Positions 26,064-34,253 of a DNA stretch of 64,000 nucleotides are shown here, in pieces. Source of the DNA: Comamonadaceae bacterium (GTDB lineage Bacteria; Pseudomonadota; Gammaproteobacteria; Burkholderiales; Burkholderiaceae_C). A model generated the notes under the pieces. That model was not told the origin of the DNA. It did not search any database and was given only the letters and a program-made list of their open reading frames with translations. How positions within the stretch are numbered: position 1 is the first letter of the stretch; each line of letters starts with the position of its first letter. The translations under genes and the position numbers were made by a program. Location: contig CANJWZ010000012.1 of assembly GCA_947478725.1 (NCBI GenBank), forward strand, positions 39,183-103,182, in the 5' to 3' direction.

Positions 26064-26104
26064 TAAGGGCATTCACGGGTTTTCAAAACCCGTGAATGCC
26101 CTTA
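26064..26104. terminator. 41-bp perfect palindrome (strong hairpin)
   Basis: Two 20-base arms (left 26064-26083, right 26085-26104) are perfectly complementary around a single C; the central part is GGGTTTTCAAAACCC. It is 41 bases after the Bug receptor stop and 38 before the TRAP receptor start. As RNA it would fold into one long hairpin followed by AATTTT, so it may end or attenuate the upstream transcript, or protect it from 3' decay. Confidence 0.65.
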
Positions 26105-26142
26105 AATTTTGGACTTCACCTTTTACAAGCTAAGGAACCGCC

Positions 26143-27195
26143 ATGATCGCCAGACGCAGCCTTCTCAAAACCGGCGCCGCCGCATTGCTGGGTGCGCCTG
26201 CACTATCAGGCCTGGCGCAGCAAGTCGTGACATTGAAGTTTCACACCTTCATGGCGCCCCAGTCCAACGTATGGCTGTCCATGCACAAGCCGTGGATGGA
26301 CAAGGTCGAAAAAGAATCGGGTGGCCGCATCAAGTTTGAAGCCTACCCCGCCATGCAATTGGGCGGCACGCCGGTGCAGTTGTATGACCAGGCCAAAGAC
26401 GGTGTGGTGGATGTGGTGTGGACGCTGCCCGGCAACACCGCTGGACGCTTTCCGCGCATCGAAGTGTTTGAGCTGCCGTTCATGATGAACCATGCCGAGG
26501 CCACGTCAAAAGCGTTCTGGGAATATTCTCAGACCGTTGCCAGCGACGAGTTCAAGGACACACAGGTACTGGCCCTTCATGTGCATGGCCCCGGCGTGAT
26601 CCATACGGCAGACAAAGCCGTGAAGTCCATCGCTGACCTGCGCGGCATGAAATTGCGTGGCCCTACCCGCCAGGTCACCAAGCTGTTGGGCGTGCTGGGC
26701 GCAACGCCTGTCGGCATGCCGCTGCCAGGCATTCCTGATGCACTGAGCAAAGGCACCATCAATGGCTGCGTGATCCCGTGGGAGGTTGTGCCCTCGGTCA
26801 AGGTCAATGAGCTGACCAAGTTTCATGCCGAATTTGATCCGGCGGGCGGCAGTCTGTACACCACCACCTTTGTGATGGCCATGAACAAAGCCAAGTACAA
26901 CAGCCTGGCGCCTGACCTGAAAAAAGTCATCGACAACAATTCTGGCATGGCCACATCAGCGTTTTTAGGCAAGACCCAGCAAGGCAACGACGGTATCGGC
27001 CGCAAGACCGCCAGTGACCGTGGCAATAGCATTTACACCGTGAGCGTGGCAGAAGCACAAGACTTCCGCCGCAAAGCCCGCACCGTAGAAGTCGAGTGGG
27101 TTGAAGACATGAACAAGAAGGGTTTTGATGGCAAGAAACTGCTTGACACCGCCAGAGCCCTGATTGAAAAGCACGGCAAGACCACCAAAGCCTGA
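26143..27195 (+). CDS. TRAP transporter substrate-binding protein (DctP family)
   Basis: 350-residue periplasmic receptor with an apparent twin-arginine signal (MIARRSLLKTGAAALLGAPA). DctP-fold motifs: TLKFHTFMAPQSNVWLSMHK, GGRIKFEAYPAMQLGG, and SIADLRGMKLRGPTRQVTKL with the conserved Arg that binds the ligand carboxylate. Follows the TRAP permease pair (23196-25021) and is presumably their receptor. A hairpin ends the unit downstream. Confidence 0.93.
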   Translation: MIARRSLLKTGAAALLGAPALSGLAQQVVTLKFHTFMAPQSNVWLSMHKPWMDKVEKESGGRIKFEAYPAMQLGGTPVQLYDQAKDGVVDVVWTLPGNTAGRFPRIEVFELPFMMNHAEATSKAFWEYSQTVASDEFKDTQVLALHVHGPGVIHTADKAVKSIADLRGMKLRGPTRQVTKLLGVLGATPVGMPLPGIPDALSKGTINGCVIPWEVVPSVKVNELTKFHAEFDPAGGSLYTTTFVMAMNKAKYNSLAPDLKKVIDNNSGMATSAFLGKTQQGNDGIGRKTASDRGNSIYTVSVAEAQDFRRKARTVEVEWVEDMNKKGFDGKKLLDTARALIEKHGKTTKA

Positions 27196-27237
27196 GCACA
27201 GCCTGCTCAACAACTACTTGTTGCGCTCCAACCCTCA

Positions 27238-27262
27238 AAAACGGCCCAGAAGGCCGTGTTTG
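27238..27262 (+). terminator. Terminator-like hairpin after the TRAP receptor gene
   Basis: ACGGCC-CAGAA-GGCCGT (27241-27257), extended by A and T runs on the flanks (AAA...GTTT). It begins 43 bases after the stop codon on the plus strand. No long T run, so moderate strength. Confidence 0.5.
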
Positions 27263-27271
27263 AGTTAGCTT

Positions 27272-27331
27272 GAAGGCTTCTGGGCTAATAAATTGCTGGG
27301 TTAGCAGCTATTTATTTAATAGCGGCTCCTT
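27272..27331 (-). repeat. Dispersed repeat, copy 6 (inverted)
   Basis: On the minus strand: GGAGCCGCTATTAAATAAAT, AGCTGCTAACCCAGCA, TTAGCCCAGAAGCCTTC. It sits between the TRAP receptor terminator and the Nudix gene and is the last copy I can find going rightwards. Confidence 0.7.
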
Positions 27332-27351
27332 ATTACGTCATAATTTCTCAT

Positions 27352-27906
27352 ATGCAGCGCTCACCCATCAAACACTGCCGCGAATGCGGTGCGTCCGTTG
27401 TCTACCGCCTGCCAGACGACGGCGACACCAAGTTGCGCGCTGTTTGCACGGCCTGCCAGACAGTTCATTACGAAAACCCGCTGAATGTGGTGGGCACCGT
27501 CCCCACCTGGGGCGATGACGGTGCCCAAGTGCTGCTGTGCAAACGAAACATCGAGCCACGCAAAGGCAAATGGACCTTGCCCGCAGGTTTCATGGAACTG
27601 GGTGAAACCGCCAAGGATGGTGCCGCGCGCGAGACGGTTGAAGAAGCCGGCGCTGAGTTTGAGATGCAAGACTTGTTCGCCCTGATGAATGTAGCCAGGG
27701 TCGGACAGGTGCACCTGTTTTACAGGGCCAAACTGCTCAGCCCCCATTTCAACCCGGGCTTTGAGACCATGGAAGCCAAGCTTTTCACAGAAGCAGACAT
27801 TCCCTGGGAAGAGATCGCATTTAAAACCGTCCGCGAAACCCTTTTGCGTTATTTTGCAGACCGCCGCGCCGCAGCCTATGGTTTTCACGTGCTGGATATT
27901 GAATAA
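27352..27906 (+). CDS. Nudix hydrolase with N-terminal zinc ribbon
   Basis: 184-residue pyrophosphohydrolase. N-terminal zinc-ribbon (CRECG, about 9-13; CTACQ, about 34-38) and Nudix box GFMELGETAKDGAARETVEE followed by AG (about 80-101), all catalytic Glu residues present. It resembles ADP-ribose/NADH-type Nudix enzymes with a zinc ribbon; the nucleotide substrate is not certain. A clear intrinsic terminator follows. Confidence 0.9.
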   Translation: MQRSPIKHCRECGASVVYRLPDDGDTKLRAVCTACQTVHYENPLNVVGTVPTWGDDGAQVLLCKRNIEPRKGKWTLPAGFMELGETAKDGAARETVEEAGAEFEMQDLFALMNVARVGQVHLFYRAKLLSPHFNPGFETMEAKLFTEADIPWEEIAFKTVRETLLRYFADRRAAAYGFHVLDIE

Positions 27907-27926
27907 ATCAGCAAACCAAGCAACGC

Positions 27927-27956
27927 AAAGGCCTGACAGCAATGTCAGGCCTTTTT
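27927..27956 (+). terminator. Intrinsic terminator after the Nudix gene
   Basis: AAAGGCCTGACA-GCAA-TGTCAGGCCTTT, a 12-bp perfect stem with a tetraloop, followed by two more T residues and C. It is 21 bases past the stop codon. Confidence 0.9.
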
Positions 27957-28123
27957 CATTCATGGGTCTGTCAGCTCTTTAAGGCGAACCTCTATCAGCT
28001 GCGGCATCAGGTGATGCAAAAGTATAAAAATGCATACCCTATAATTTGACAACTTCAAATTTGATAATTATCATAACTTTGATAATTTCTACGTCAAAAA
28101 TGCCCTCTAAAACTGATACATCG

Positions 28124-28711
28124 ATGAAAACCTCACGCTTCACAAGCAGGTTGGTCAAGCTGGTTTTTTTGGCTTGCCTAGGTCTGAATCTGTCGGGCTG
28201 TGACCAATGGCGCGGTCGCTTGGCCGATTTGATTTCGCCTAAAACACCCCCAACACCCTTAACAGCCCAAACGCCACAAACGCCACAAACACCACAAACA
28301 CCCCAAGAAGCCCTGAAGTCCATTGAGACGATGGTGGCGGCAGGACAATTGAAAGAGGCATTGGCCAAAGCCGAAGCCTTCATCGACAAGCCAGGCGACT
28401 TGCGGCCTCAATTTGAATTGGCAGCGGCTCGCGTGTCTGCTCTGCAGGGCCAAGTCGATCAGGCTTTGCGCCACCTCAGCCGTGCCTTGGCGGACCTGGA
28501 CATCCCCACTGACAAATTGATGGCCGATGAGGCCTTCGAAACCTTGCGCACCAACGTACGCTTCTTGCAAATCATCACCGGCGGCGCTCGCGCACAACCC
28601 TCTTTGTCCGCTGGTACCGAGGTCAAGGCCAGCGAGAACACCCAAATCAAGATCACCAACCAAGGCACTGAAGTGCGGGCCGGTGATGTTGTGATCAAGC
28701 TTCCTAACTGA
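28124..28711 (+). CDS. Lipoprotein of unknown function with TPQ repeats
   Basis: 195 residues from the ATG at 28124, chosen because it gives a lipoprotein signal (MKTSRFTSRLVKLVFLACLG then LNLSGC). Longer in-frame starts at 28046 and 28100 are possible; none has a good ribosome-binding site. After the lipid-modified Cys comes a Thr/Pro/Gln linker encoded by four 9-base tandem repeats (28271-28306), then a helical, TPR-like stretch (GQLKEALAKAEAFI, QGQVDQALRHLSRALADL), and a short beta-rich end (VKASENTQIKITNQGTEV). I do not recognise the family. First of four same-strand genes for exported proteins. Confidence 0.65.
   Translation: MKTSRFTSRLVKLVFLACLGLNLSGCDQWRGRLADLISPKTPPTPLTAQTPQTPQTPQTPQEALKSIETMVAAGQLKEALAKAEAFIDKPGDLRPQFELAAARVSALQGQVDQALRHLSRALADLDIPTDKLMADEAFETLRTNVRFLQIITGGARAQPSLSAGTEVKASENTQIKITNQGTEVRAGDVVIKLPN
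28271..28306 (+). repeat. Four 9-bp tandem repeats encoding Thr-Pro-Gln
   Basis: ACGCCACAA, ACGCCACAA, ACACCACAA, ACACCCCAA in direct succession, within the lipoprotein linker. Units keep frame, so gain or loss of a unit would change linker length only. Confidence 0.85.
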
Positions 28712-28721
28712 TTGGATCCCC

Positions 28722-30410
28722 ATGAAAAAAAATATCATTGCTTTGGCGTCGGGGTTGGCTTTGTGCATGGCCACAGGGTCATGGGTGCAGGCGCAAACCC
28801 TGACCGCATCCACACAAACCAAGGTTCAAATCACCAAAGGTGCCAGTCCAGCTTCTTTAAAACGGAAGTTGAAGGAAGACCTGGAGATCCGCGCGGTCAG
28901 GAATTTGCTGGAAGCCTCGTTTGCCATCAAGATGACGCCTCAAGTCGAAGCCAAATTGCCCGAATTGGTGGAGTTGCTGGGTGATTCGATTCAGATTTCC
29001 ATGGATCCGGCCGATGGCGAATTCCTGTCAGGCAAGGCCACCATTTCCGTGCCTTCGGCCAAGCTCAAGGAATACCTGACCAACAAGGGCATTGGCGCAG
29101 GCGACATCGCCTCCAAATCGGCCAAAATTTTGGTGTCGATCGATGAGTTCATTGGGGTTGCAACCGCCCTCGACGGCAAAACCCCCACAGAATCAGAGGT
29201 GCAGTATTCGCACGACAAGAGCTCGTTTTCAGACACCAGTGCTAAGGCATCTGGAAGCCAAAATGAAGCGTCTGCCTCGTCGAGCTCGCGCAAAAATGAC
29301 ATTGCCTCCGCTTCCAGCAATTCGGTGGCCGTGTCAGGTCGCCAGTCATCGGCCGTAGCAGCGCGTCAAGACACCGCAGTGGCTGGCCGCCGCGATTCGG
29401 CCGCCGCTTACCAAGGCCGAGACGGCGGTGCCGCAGCGGCATCGTCCACGCAGTTTGCCGGTGCCCAAAGCACCCAGTACCAGGGCGCTCAGTCGTCACA
29501 GTACGCCGGTGCCGCATCGTCTTCGCGTGCTCAAAGCGACAGGAGCCAAAGTGCCAGCGCCCAAAGCGCCTCATCTTCTGCATCGTTCAGTGCAGACCAG
29601 AAAAACGTCCAGCAGCAAACCGACAAGGTCAGCTACTCGGTGCGCACCAAAATGCCTGAGTTCAACAACGCCAAGCCCTTGGGTGCCCAAGATCGCGTGC
29701 TGGCCTCACGCCTGAGTGGTGAGTTTCAAAACAATGGCCTGAGCTTGGTGGCAGAAAACGATTTGCGGGCTGAGGGCGGAAGAATCCTGCCGATTTTTGA
29801 AATCACCAACAACGGACGCATCAACCAGTTCGTCGATCTGATTCAAAAGAAAAGCATTGGAGCCGATGTCTGGGCCACCGGTCAGGCCAACTACACGATC
29901 GTCGGCACCACGCCCAGTGGAACGCAGTGCAACGGCAACTTGGCCGTCCAGGGGCGCTTCATCGAAGGCAACGAGATCTTCTTTGAAGACTCACTCCAAG
30001 CCGCGGCCGTTGGCAACGGTGACCAAGAATGCCGTAGCCGTTTGGGCCTCGCATTGGCCACCTCCCTGGCGAAGGTGTTGGGTCAACGTGCCAACAAGGA
30101 GCTGAACGCACGCTCTTCACGAGGCTCTGTTTACACCTTGTATCTTTACAGCGCGAGCTCTTTGGGGCGCAGTGAGCGCAACAAGTTCCAAACCAGCCTC
30201 AAGTCGACCGATGGCCTTCAAGCCAGCGAGCCGAGAATTGGCGACAATTACATGGCAGTGAGCGTGCAAATGGCAGGCTCTTTGGACAGCACGATCAACA
30301 AAGTCTTGGATTCTCTCAACTGGGAAAAGGCAGACTATGTGAGCCGCCCTGGTAACCGGATTTGCATTGGCTTGGAAGGCAAGCAAGTTTGCCCCGCAGA
30401 TTTACGCTGA
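28722..30410 (+). CDS. Exported Ser/Ala/Gln-rich protein of unknown function
   Basis: 562 residues. Sec signal MKKNIIALASGLALCMATGS ending near AQA. The N-terminal domain (about 25-150) is mixed helix/strand (ASPASLKRKLKEDLEIRAVR). Residues about 165-290 are low complexity, Ser/Ala/Gln-rich, with loose repeats (TQFAGAQSTQYQGAQSSQYA). The C-terminal domain (about 300-560) has INQFVDLIQKKSIGADVWAT and four cysteines (QCNG, ECRS, ICIG, VCPA) that could form two disulfides. Some features recall FlgT/CsgG-type surface proteins, but the likeness is weak. The start follows the lipoprotein gene by 10 bases, so the two are likely one operon. Confidence 0.65.
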   Translation: MKKNIIALASGLALCMATGSWVQAQTLTASTQTKVQITKGASPASLKRKLKEDLEIRAVRNLLEASFAIKMTPQVEAKLPELVELLGDSIQISMDPADGEFLSGKATISVPSAKLKEYLTNKGIGAGDIASKSAKILVSIDEFIGVATALDGKTPTESEVQYSHDKSSFSDTSAKASGSQNEASASSSSRKNDIASASSNSVAVSGRQSSAVAARQDTAVAGRRDSAAAYQGRDGGAAAASSTQFAGAQSTQYQGAQSSQYAGAASSSRAQSDRSQSASAQSASSSASFSADQKNVQQQTDKVSYSVRTKMPEFNNAKPLGAQDRVLASRLSGEFQNNGLSLVAENDLRAEGGRILPIFEITNNGRINQFVDLIQKKSIGADVWATGQANYTIVGTTPSGTQCNGNLAVQGRFIEGNEIFFEDSLQAAAVGNGDQECRSRLGLALATSLAKVLGQRANKELNARSSRGSVYTLYLYSASSLGRSERNKFQTSLKSTDGLQASEPRIGDNYMAVSVQMAGSLDSTINKVLDSLNWEKADYVSRPGNRICIGLEGKQVCPADLR

Positions 30411-30422
30411 TCGCCTGACACC

Positions 30423-32633
30423 ATGATGAGCAAGACGACACGCCTCATGTCGGCTGCCTTGGCTTTGTATGCCAGCAGCTGGTCCATCGCCTACGCTGCA
30501 GCCGAGTTCCAATATTTCGTTTATCCCGTGGGTGGTATCACGGGGATCAGCCAGTCCGCAGGACAGGTCAAAGCATCGGGCCCCAAGTATGGCGGCATGA
30601 TCAACGCAAAATACGCGGACCTTTTTTTCGACGCGGCCACGCAAAACGCGCTGATCCAAAGTTTCAAAGATGGTGTGGCAAAGCAGTTCCCGACCTCGGT
30701 GGTGGGTGCCAACCAGATTCGCACCAGCAAGTCGGGCAAATACGCCTACCAACCCTATGAAGCCAAGGAGTGCCGGCCGGACTTTACCGTCGATTACAAA
30801 GACAGCTTTGCGATTTCGATCGGAATCAGCCGCTTGTCAACCTACTTCAACACGTACAGCGATTTCACCCAGGTCTTGATCCCCATCACGTACACGGTGC
30901 GATTTGTCAAGCTCAACGGCGCGTCGGTGGTTTTCTCGAAAAGCGAAACCATCTACAGTGGCATGACGGCCTTGACGAACGACTTTTTCATGCCTGGCAC
31001 AAGGGACATCAAACCCGAGAACATAGCCAAACTCAAAGCCGCCATCACGGCCGACGGCCTGCAAATGGTGCAGCGCCATGTCGACGCCGCGGCCAAAGGC
31101 TTTTCGCCCAAGCAGTCCGAGATCACCGTGGCCGCCAGAGATGGCAATTACTTCGTCTTCAATAACGGCAGCGAAGTGGGATTTTCTTCGGGTGAAGACT
31201 TCGATGCGGTCAACGACAAAGGTGAAGATTTTTCATTCTCAGTTGAATATGCCAGCAATGGCATCGCTGTGGCCGTGGCCGCTGATTTCACGCCCGAAGT
31301 CAAACGCGCAACCAATCGGCTTCGTCAGGGTGACAAACTGACATTCAGTTTCACCAAGCAAGGCAAAGACGATGCCAAACCATCTGTGTTGGCGGTTCAA
31401 TACTCACCAGCCACAGGTGGCAACCTGAACGACCAACAGGTGCAGGACAACGCCTTGCTGTCGATCGTGGCCGATGACATCGGGTTCAAGGCCCCGTTCA
31501 ACCTGATCAAGCACGATGCCGATTTTTCACGGCTTAAAAACCAAATCCGTGGTGAAGCCAACTGCGAAGCGACCATGTTTCAAGACATGAATGGTTTTGC
31601 CGACAACTCCACCAAGCCGCGCGCCAATCCTGACTTCTACCTGAAACTCGACGGCCACAGCTCGCCTATCTTCACGGCAACAGGTGTGGGCGGTGCCACC
31701 ACGAAATCTATTTTCAATAACTCGGTCACCCTGAGTTTGGTGGACCGATCCAGTGTGGTGAACCAGGTCTTTGTCGGGAACAACCCCTATGAGTTGACCC
31801 GCACGGGTGGCAAAGGTTTGGACAACAACCAGGCCAATGAGATCAACTTGAAAAATGCGGCTCTGAGCGCCATGCAGTCCATGTTGACTGGATTTGCTGT
31901 GACCCCCAAGACCTTGGCGATCAAATCCGTGTCGGGCGGCTCCATCACATTGGTGCAACCCTTGCCCTTAAGCGTGTTCAACCAGGCCAAGATCGTCCGG
32001 CCACTCAAGGCAGGATCCAAGGCCACCGTCTTGATGCCCGTGGCGAGCAGCCAAGCACAATTGGTCAAGCCCACGCAAGACACAGACAAGGTCGACATCA
32101 AGGGTGAAGTGCGAAGCACCGACTTGATCATGCTGGGGTCCATCGATGCCGCCAACAAGCCGCTGAAAGTTTGCGATGACTCACGTAAGCGCTATTTTCT
32201 GATGACGCCCAGTTTGAAGCACCCGTCGATGGGCGAAGGCGTGATAGGTCGGGTCATCCCGTTCAAGGCCAAGGGTTTCAACATGTACGAAACCTCATCC
32301 GCTTATCTGGACAGCGTGCAACTGGCTTTGCAGGACGGATTTTTTGGCAACACGGACGTGGTCAAAACCGTGGACTCGCCGTATTGCGTGGTGGCACAAG
32401 AAGTACAACAACTGGTCAAAAACGAGTGCGCAGCTGACAAATGTGCGGGTTCGGCCAGCATCGCGTCTGGCGTCAGAATTTATGAAGGTGCCAACAAGAT
32501 TGGCGAATCCATCGTTGGCGCCAAGTTTGATTTTTCCGACATCAACGCCGATGCACTATCCCAATTTGTGGGCGTCAAAGCCTACGAACACCAGCTGAAC
32601 AGCATTGCACAGCACAAATCGAAACTTAACTGA
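30423..32633 (+). CDS. Exported protein of unknown function, 736 aa
   Basis: Signal peptide about 1-26 (LMSAALALYASSWSIAYA). The mature part is beta-rich, with EFQYFVYPVGGITGISQSAG at its start. A stretch ITVAARDGNYFVFNNGSEVG (about 234-253) looks like the C-terminal beta module of FlgT-like proteins. A second, similar-looking module lies around SVSGGSITLVQPLPLS (about 505-520). The C terminus has five cysteines (DSPYC, NECAADKC and others). No catalytic motif seen. Begins 12 bases after the previous gene and precedes the 230-residue gene by 10 bases. Confidence 0.65.
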   Translation: MMSKTTRLMSAALALYASSWSIAYAAAEFQYFVYPVGGITGISQSAGQVKASGPKYGGMINAKYADLFFDAATQNALIQSFKDGVAKQFPTSVVGANQIRTSKSGKYAYQPYEAKECRPDFTVDYKDSFAISIGISRLSTYFNTYSDFTQVLIPITYTVRFVKLNGASVVFSKSETIYSGMTALTNDFFMPGTRDIKPENIAKLKAAITADGLQMVQRHVDAAAKGFSPKQSEITVAARDGNYFVFNNGSEVGFSSGEDFDAVNDKGEDFSFSVEYASNGIAVAVAADFTPEVKRATNRLRQGDKLTFSFTKQGKDDAKPSVLAVQYSPATGGNLNDQQVQDNALLSIVADDIGFKAPFNLIKHDADFSRLKNQIRGEANCEATMFQDMNGFADNSTKPRANPDFYLKLDGHSSPIFTATGVGGATTKSIFNNSVTLSLVDRSSVVNQVFVGNNPYELTRTGGKGLDNNQANEINLKNAALSAMQSMLTGFAVTPKTLAIKSVSGGSITLVQPLPLSVFNQAKIVRPLKAGSKATVLMPVASSQAQLVKPTQDTDKVDIKGEVRSTDLIMLGSIDAANKPLKVCDDSRKRYFLMTPSLKHPSMGEGVIGRVIPFKAKGFNMYETSSAYLDSVQLALQDGFFGNTDVVKTVDSPYCVVAQEVQQLVKNECAADKCAGSASIASGVRIYEGANKIGESIVGAKFDFSDINADALSQFVGVKAYEHQLNSIAQHKSKLN

Positions 32634-32643
32634 AGGAAATCTC

Positions 32644-33336
32644 ATGAAAAATAAAATCATTGCGTTGTTCATTGCGCTTGGCGCCGTGTCTTCTGCGAAC
32701 GCACAGCTGGGCGGCCTGGGCGGCATGCTCGGCGGCATGCTCGGCGGTGGCAAAAGCAGTGGTGGCGGCGACGTTGGTGCCATGGCTGATGAATTCAACC
32801 GCGATGCTTCAGCCATCAACGAAGTCGTGTCTTATTCCCTGATCCAAATTGTGGCCGCCTTGGGTGACAAACAACAAATTGCGGCCGTCAAGGCAGTCAA
32901 TGACAACTTGGCAAAAACGACAGACCCCAAGGAAAAGGGCAGCATCCAGGGCACGGCCATCAAAGAGCAAGCAGCCGTTGCAGATGAGTTGCTGAAATCA
33001 GATCAGGCCAAAGCCAAAGTCGAAAAAATGGCGCCTGAGATGCAGCAGAAAGTGGCGAAGTCCATTTTTGCAGTGGGCGTAGCTGCATTGCGCATTCCCG
33101 TCATGATGGACAAGGGCATGAAGATCATTGAAGGTATTGGCAGCAACCCCATGAACATCACCAAAGCTATTCCTGTGAAAGACGGCATGGCGGTTTTTGC
33201 TGCTGCATTGCCCAAGATGCCAAGCATCCTGACCACAGGCTTGAAGTTGATGCGTGATGTCAAGGTCGATCCAGGCAACCCCGCTGCCGACTCCAAAATG
33301 GAAGTTGACAAGAACCCATCGATTCCAGAAGGTTGA
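32644..33336 (+). CDS. Exported protein of unknown function, Gly-rich N terminus
   Basis: 230 residues from the ATG at 32644, which has GAAGGA 6 bases upstream. Sec signal MKNKIIALFIALGAVSSANA, then a glycine/methionine/leucine repeat (LGGLGGMLGGMLGGGKSSGG) and a mainly helical body (about 45-205). No cysteine and no domain I recognise. It closes the four-gene run; a 9-bp hairpin follows the stop at once. Confidence 0.7.
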   Translation: MKNKIIALFIALGAVSSANAQLGGLGGMLGGMLGGGKSSGGGDVGAMADEFNRDASAINEVVSYSLIQIVAALGDKQQIAAVKAVNDNLAKTTDPKEKGSIQGTAIKEQAAVADELLKSDQAKAKVEKMAPEMQQKVAKSIFAVGVAALRIPVMMDKGMKIIEGIGSNPMNITKAIPVKDGMAVFAAALPKMPSILTTGLKLMRDVKVDPGNPAADSKMEVDKNPSIPEG

Positions 33337-33349
33337 TTGGACGCGACAA

Positions 33350-33370
33350 GCCATAGCCACAGGCTATGGC
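33350..33370 (+). terminator. Hairpin after the four-gene exported-protein run
   Basis: GCCATAGCC-ACA-GGCTATGGC, a perfect 9-bp stem with a 3-base loop, 13 bases past the stop. No T tract, so termination is only probable. Confidence 0.5.
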
Positions 33371-33820
33371 GGTGACCGCGAACCTTGTCTTGCCCCTGAT
33401 CCCGCTTTCTTGGGTCATGCACTGCACGAACTGCTTGCCTAGCCAGATGCTCGGGCAGGCAGTTCTTTCTTCATCTTCGGCCAGCCCTATTCCCATTTGA
33501 TCTCTGCGTAAATGACCCGGATGGGGGCCAGCAAAGCTTCATTGCTGCTGCGCTCATTGGCGCCCGGCTTCGATGGTTCGCCGATGCCTTTGCTTGACGC
33601 AGCAGCTAAGGCTCATGCCGACCAGCTTGAGCTCTGCCAATATGGGCCGCAGTTTTTTGTCAGCGGCGATCCAGGCTTACTTCGCTTGGATGGCTTGGTG
33701 ACCGCTGGCAATGCGGTGTCCTTGTGTTGGTCTATCGCCTCGGTGTACCATCCATGCTGGTCAGGTTGCAAGGCCTTTTCTTTCACCTGTTTCCGTTGGA
33801 TCGCTCGCTGTCAACCCGCT
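33371..33820. other. 450-bp stretch without a recognised gene
   Basis: Open frames exist on both strands, one on the plus strand running into the SET-domain gene, but none has convincing composition, a ribosome-binding site, or a sequence I recognise. It may hold the remnant of an insertion sequence; nothing can be assigned. Confidence 0.4.
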
Positions 33821-34243
33821 ATGCCCAACCCCAAGAAAAAAATACTCGCGCATTTGCATCAAGAGGTCTATTGCCATTTGGGCATTTCACCGGTCCATGG
33901 TATCGGCGTTTTCGCGATTCGATCCATTCCAAAGGGCGTTAACCCGATGCGGTCGCGCCTGAAGTTTGACGAATTGAAATTTACCCACGCCGAACTGAAA
34001 TCTCTGCCGCGCAGCGTTCGCAAAGAAATTGATATTTTTTGCTACTACGAAGATGACCATGTGATGATTCCGTCTATTGGGCTCAACTCGATGAACATGG
34101 CTGTGTATCTCAACCACTCCAAGATGCCCAACGTGCAATACAAAAAGAACGGCCAGTTGATCACCCTGCGCGCGATCAAAAAAGACGAGGAGCTGATGAT
34201 GGATTACGACATCAACTTCGGCGCGGTCCACACCTTCAAATAA
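33821..34243 (+). CDS. SET-domain protein (lysine methyltransferase fold)
   Basis: 140 residues from the ATG at 33821, where homology to the SET fold begins. Visible SET motifs: GIGVFAIRSIPKG (N-terminal SAM-binding strand), MAVYLNHSKMPNVQY (the NHSxxPN motif, about 90-104) and AIKKDEELMMDYD (the E-E-L-x-x-D-Y motif). So the SAM and substrate pockets look complete, though there is no post-SET cysteine cluster. Bacterial SET proteins methylate lysine on proteins; the target here is unknown. Convergent with the arginyl-transferase-like gene, 10 bases apart. Confidence 0.85.
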   Translation: MPNPKKKILAHLHQEVYCHLGISPVHGIGVFAIRSIPKGVNPMRSRLKFDELKFTHAELKSLPRSVRKEIDIFCYYEDDHVMIPSIGLNSMNMAVYLNHSKMPNVQYKKNGQLITLRAIKKDEELMMDYDINFGAVHTFK

Positions 34244-34253
34244 GACCGGGAAA

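Noticed and set aside
28258..28306. Tandem repeats considered as a CRISPR array
   Set aside because: Units are 9 bp without spacers and lie inside a coding frame.
33512..33820. An upstream in-frame extension of the SET-domain gene
   Set aside because: The extra 103 codons have no SET homology, are Cys/Trp/Ser-biased and lack a ribosome-binding site; homology starts at the ATG at 33821.
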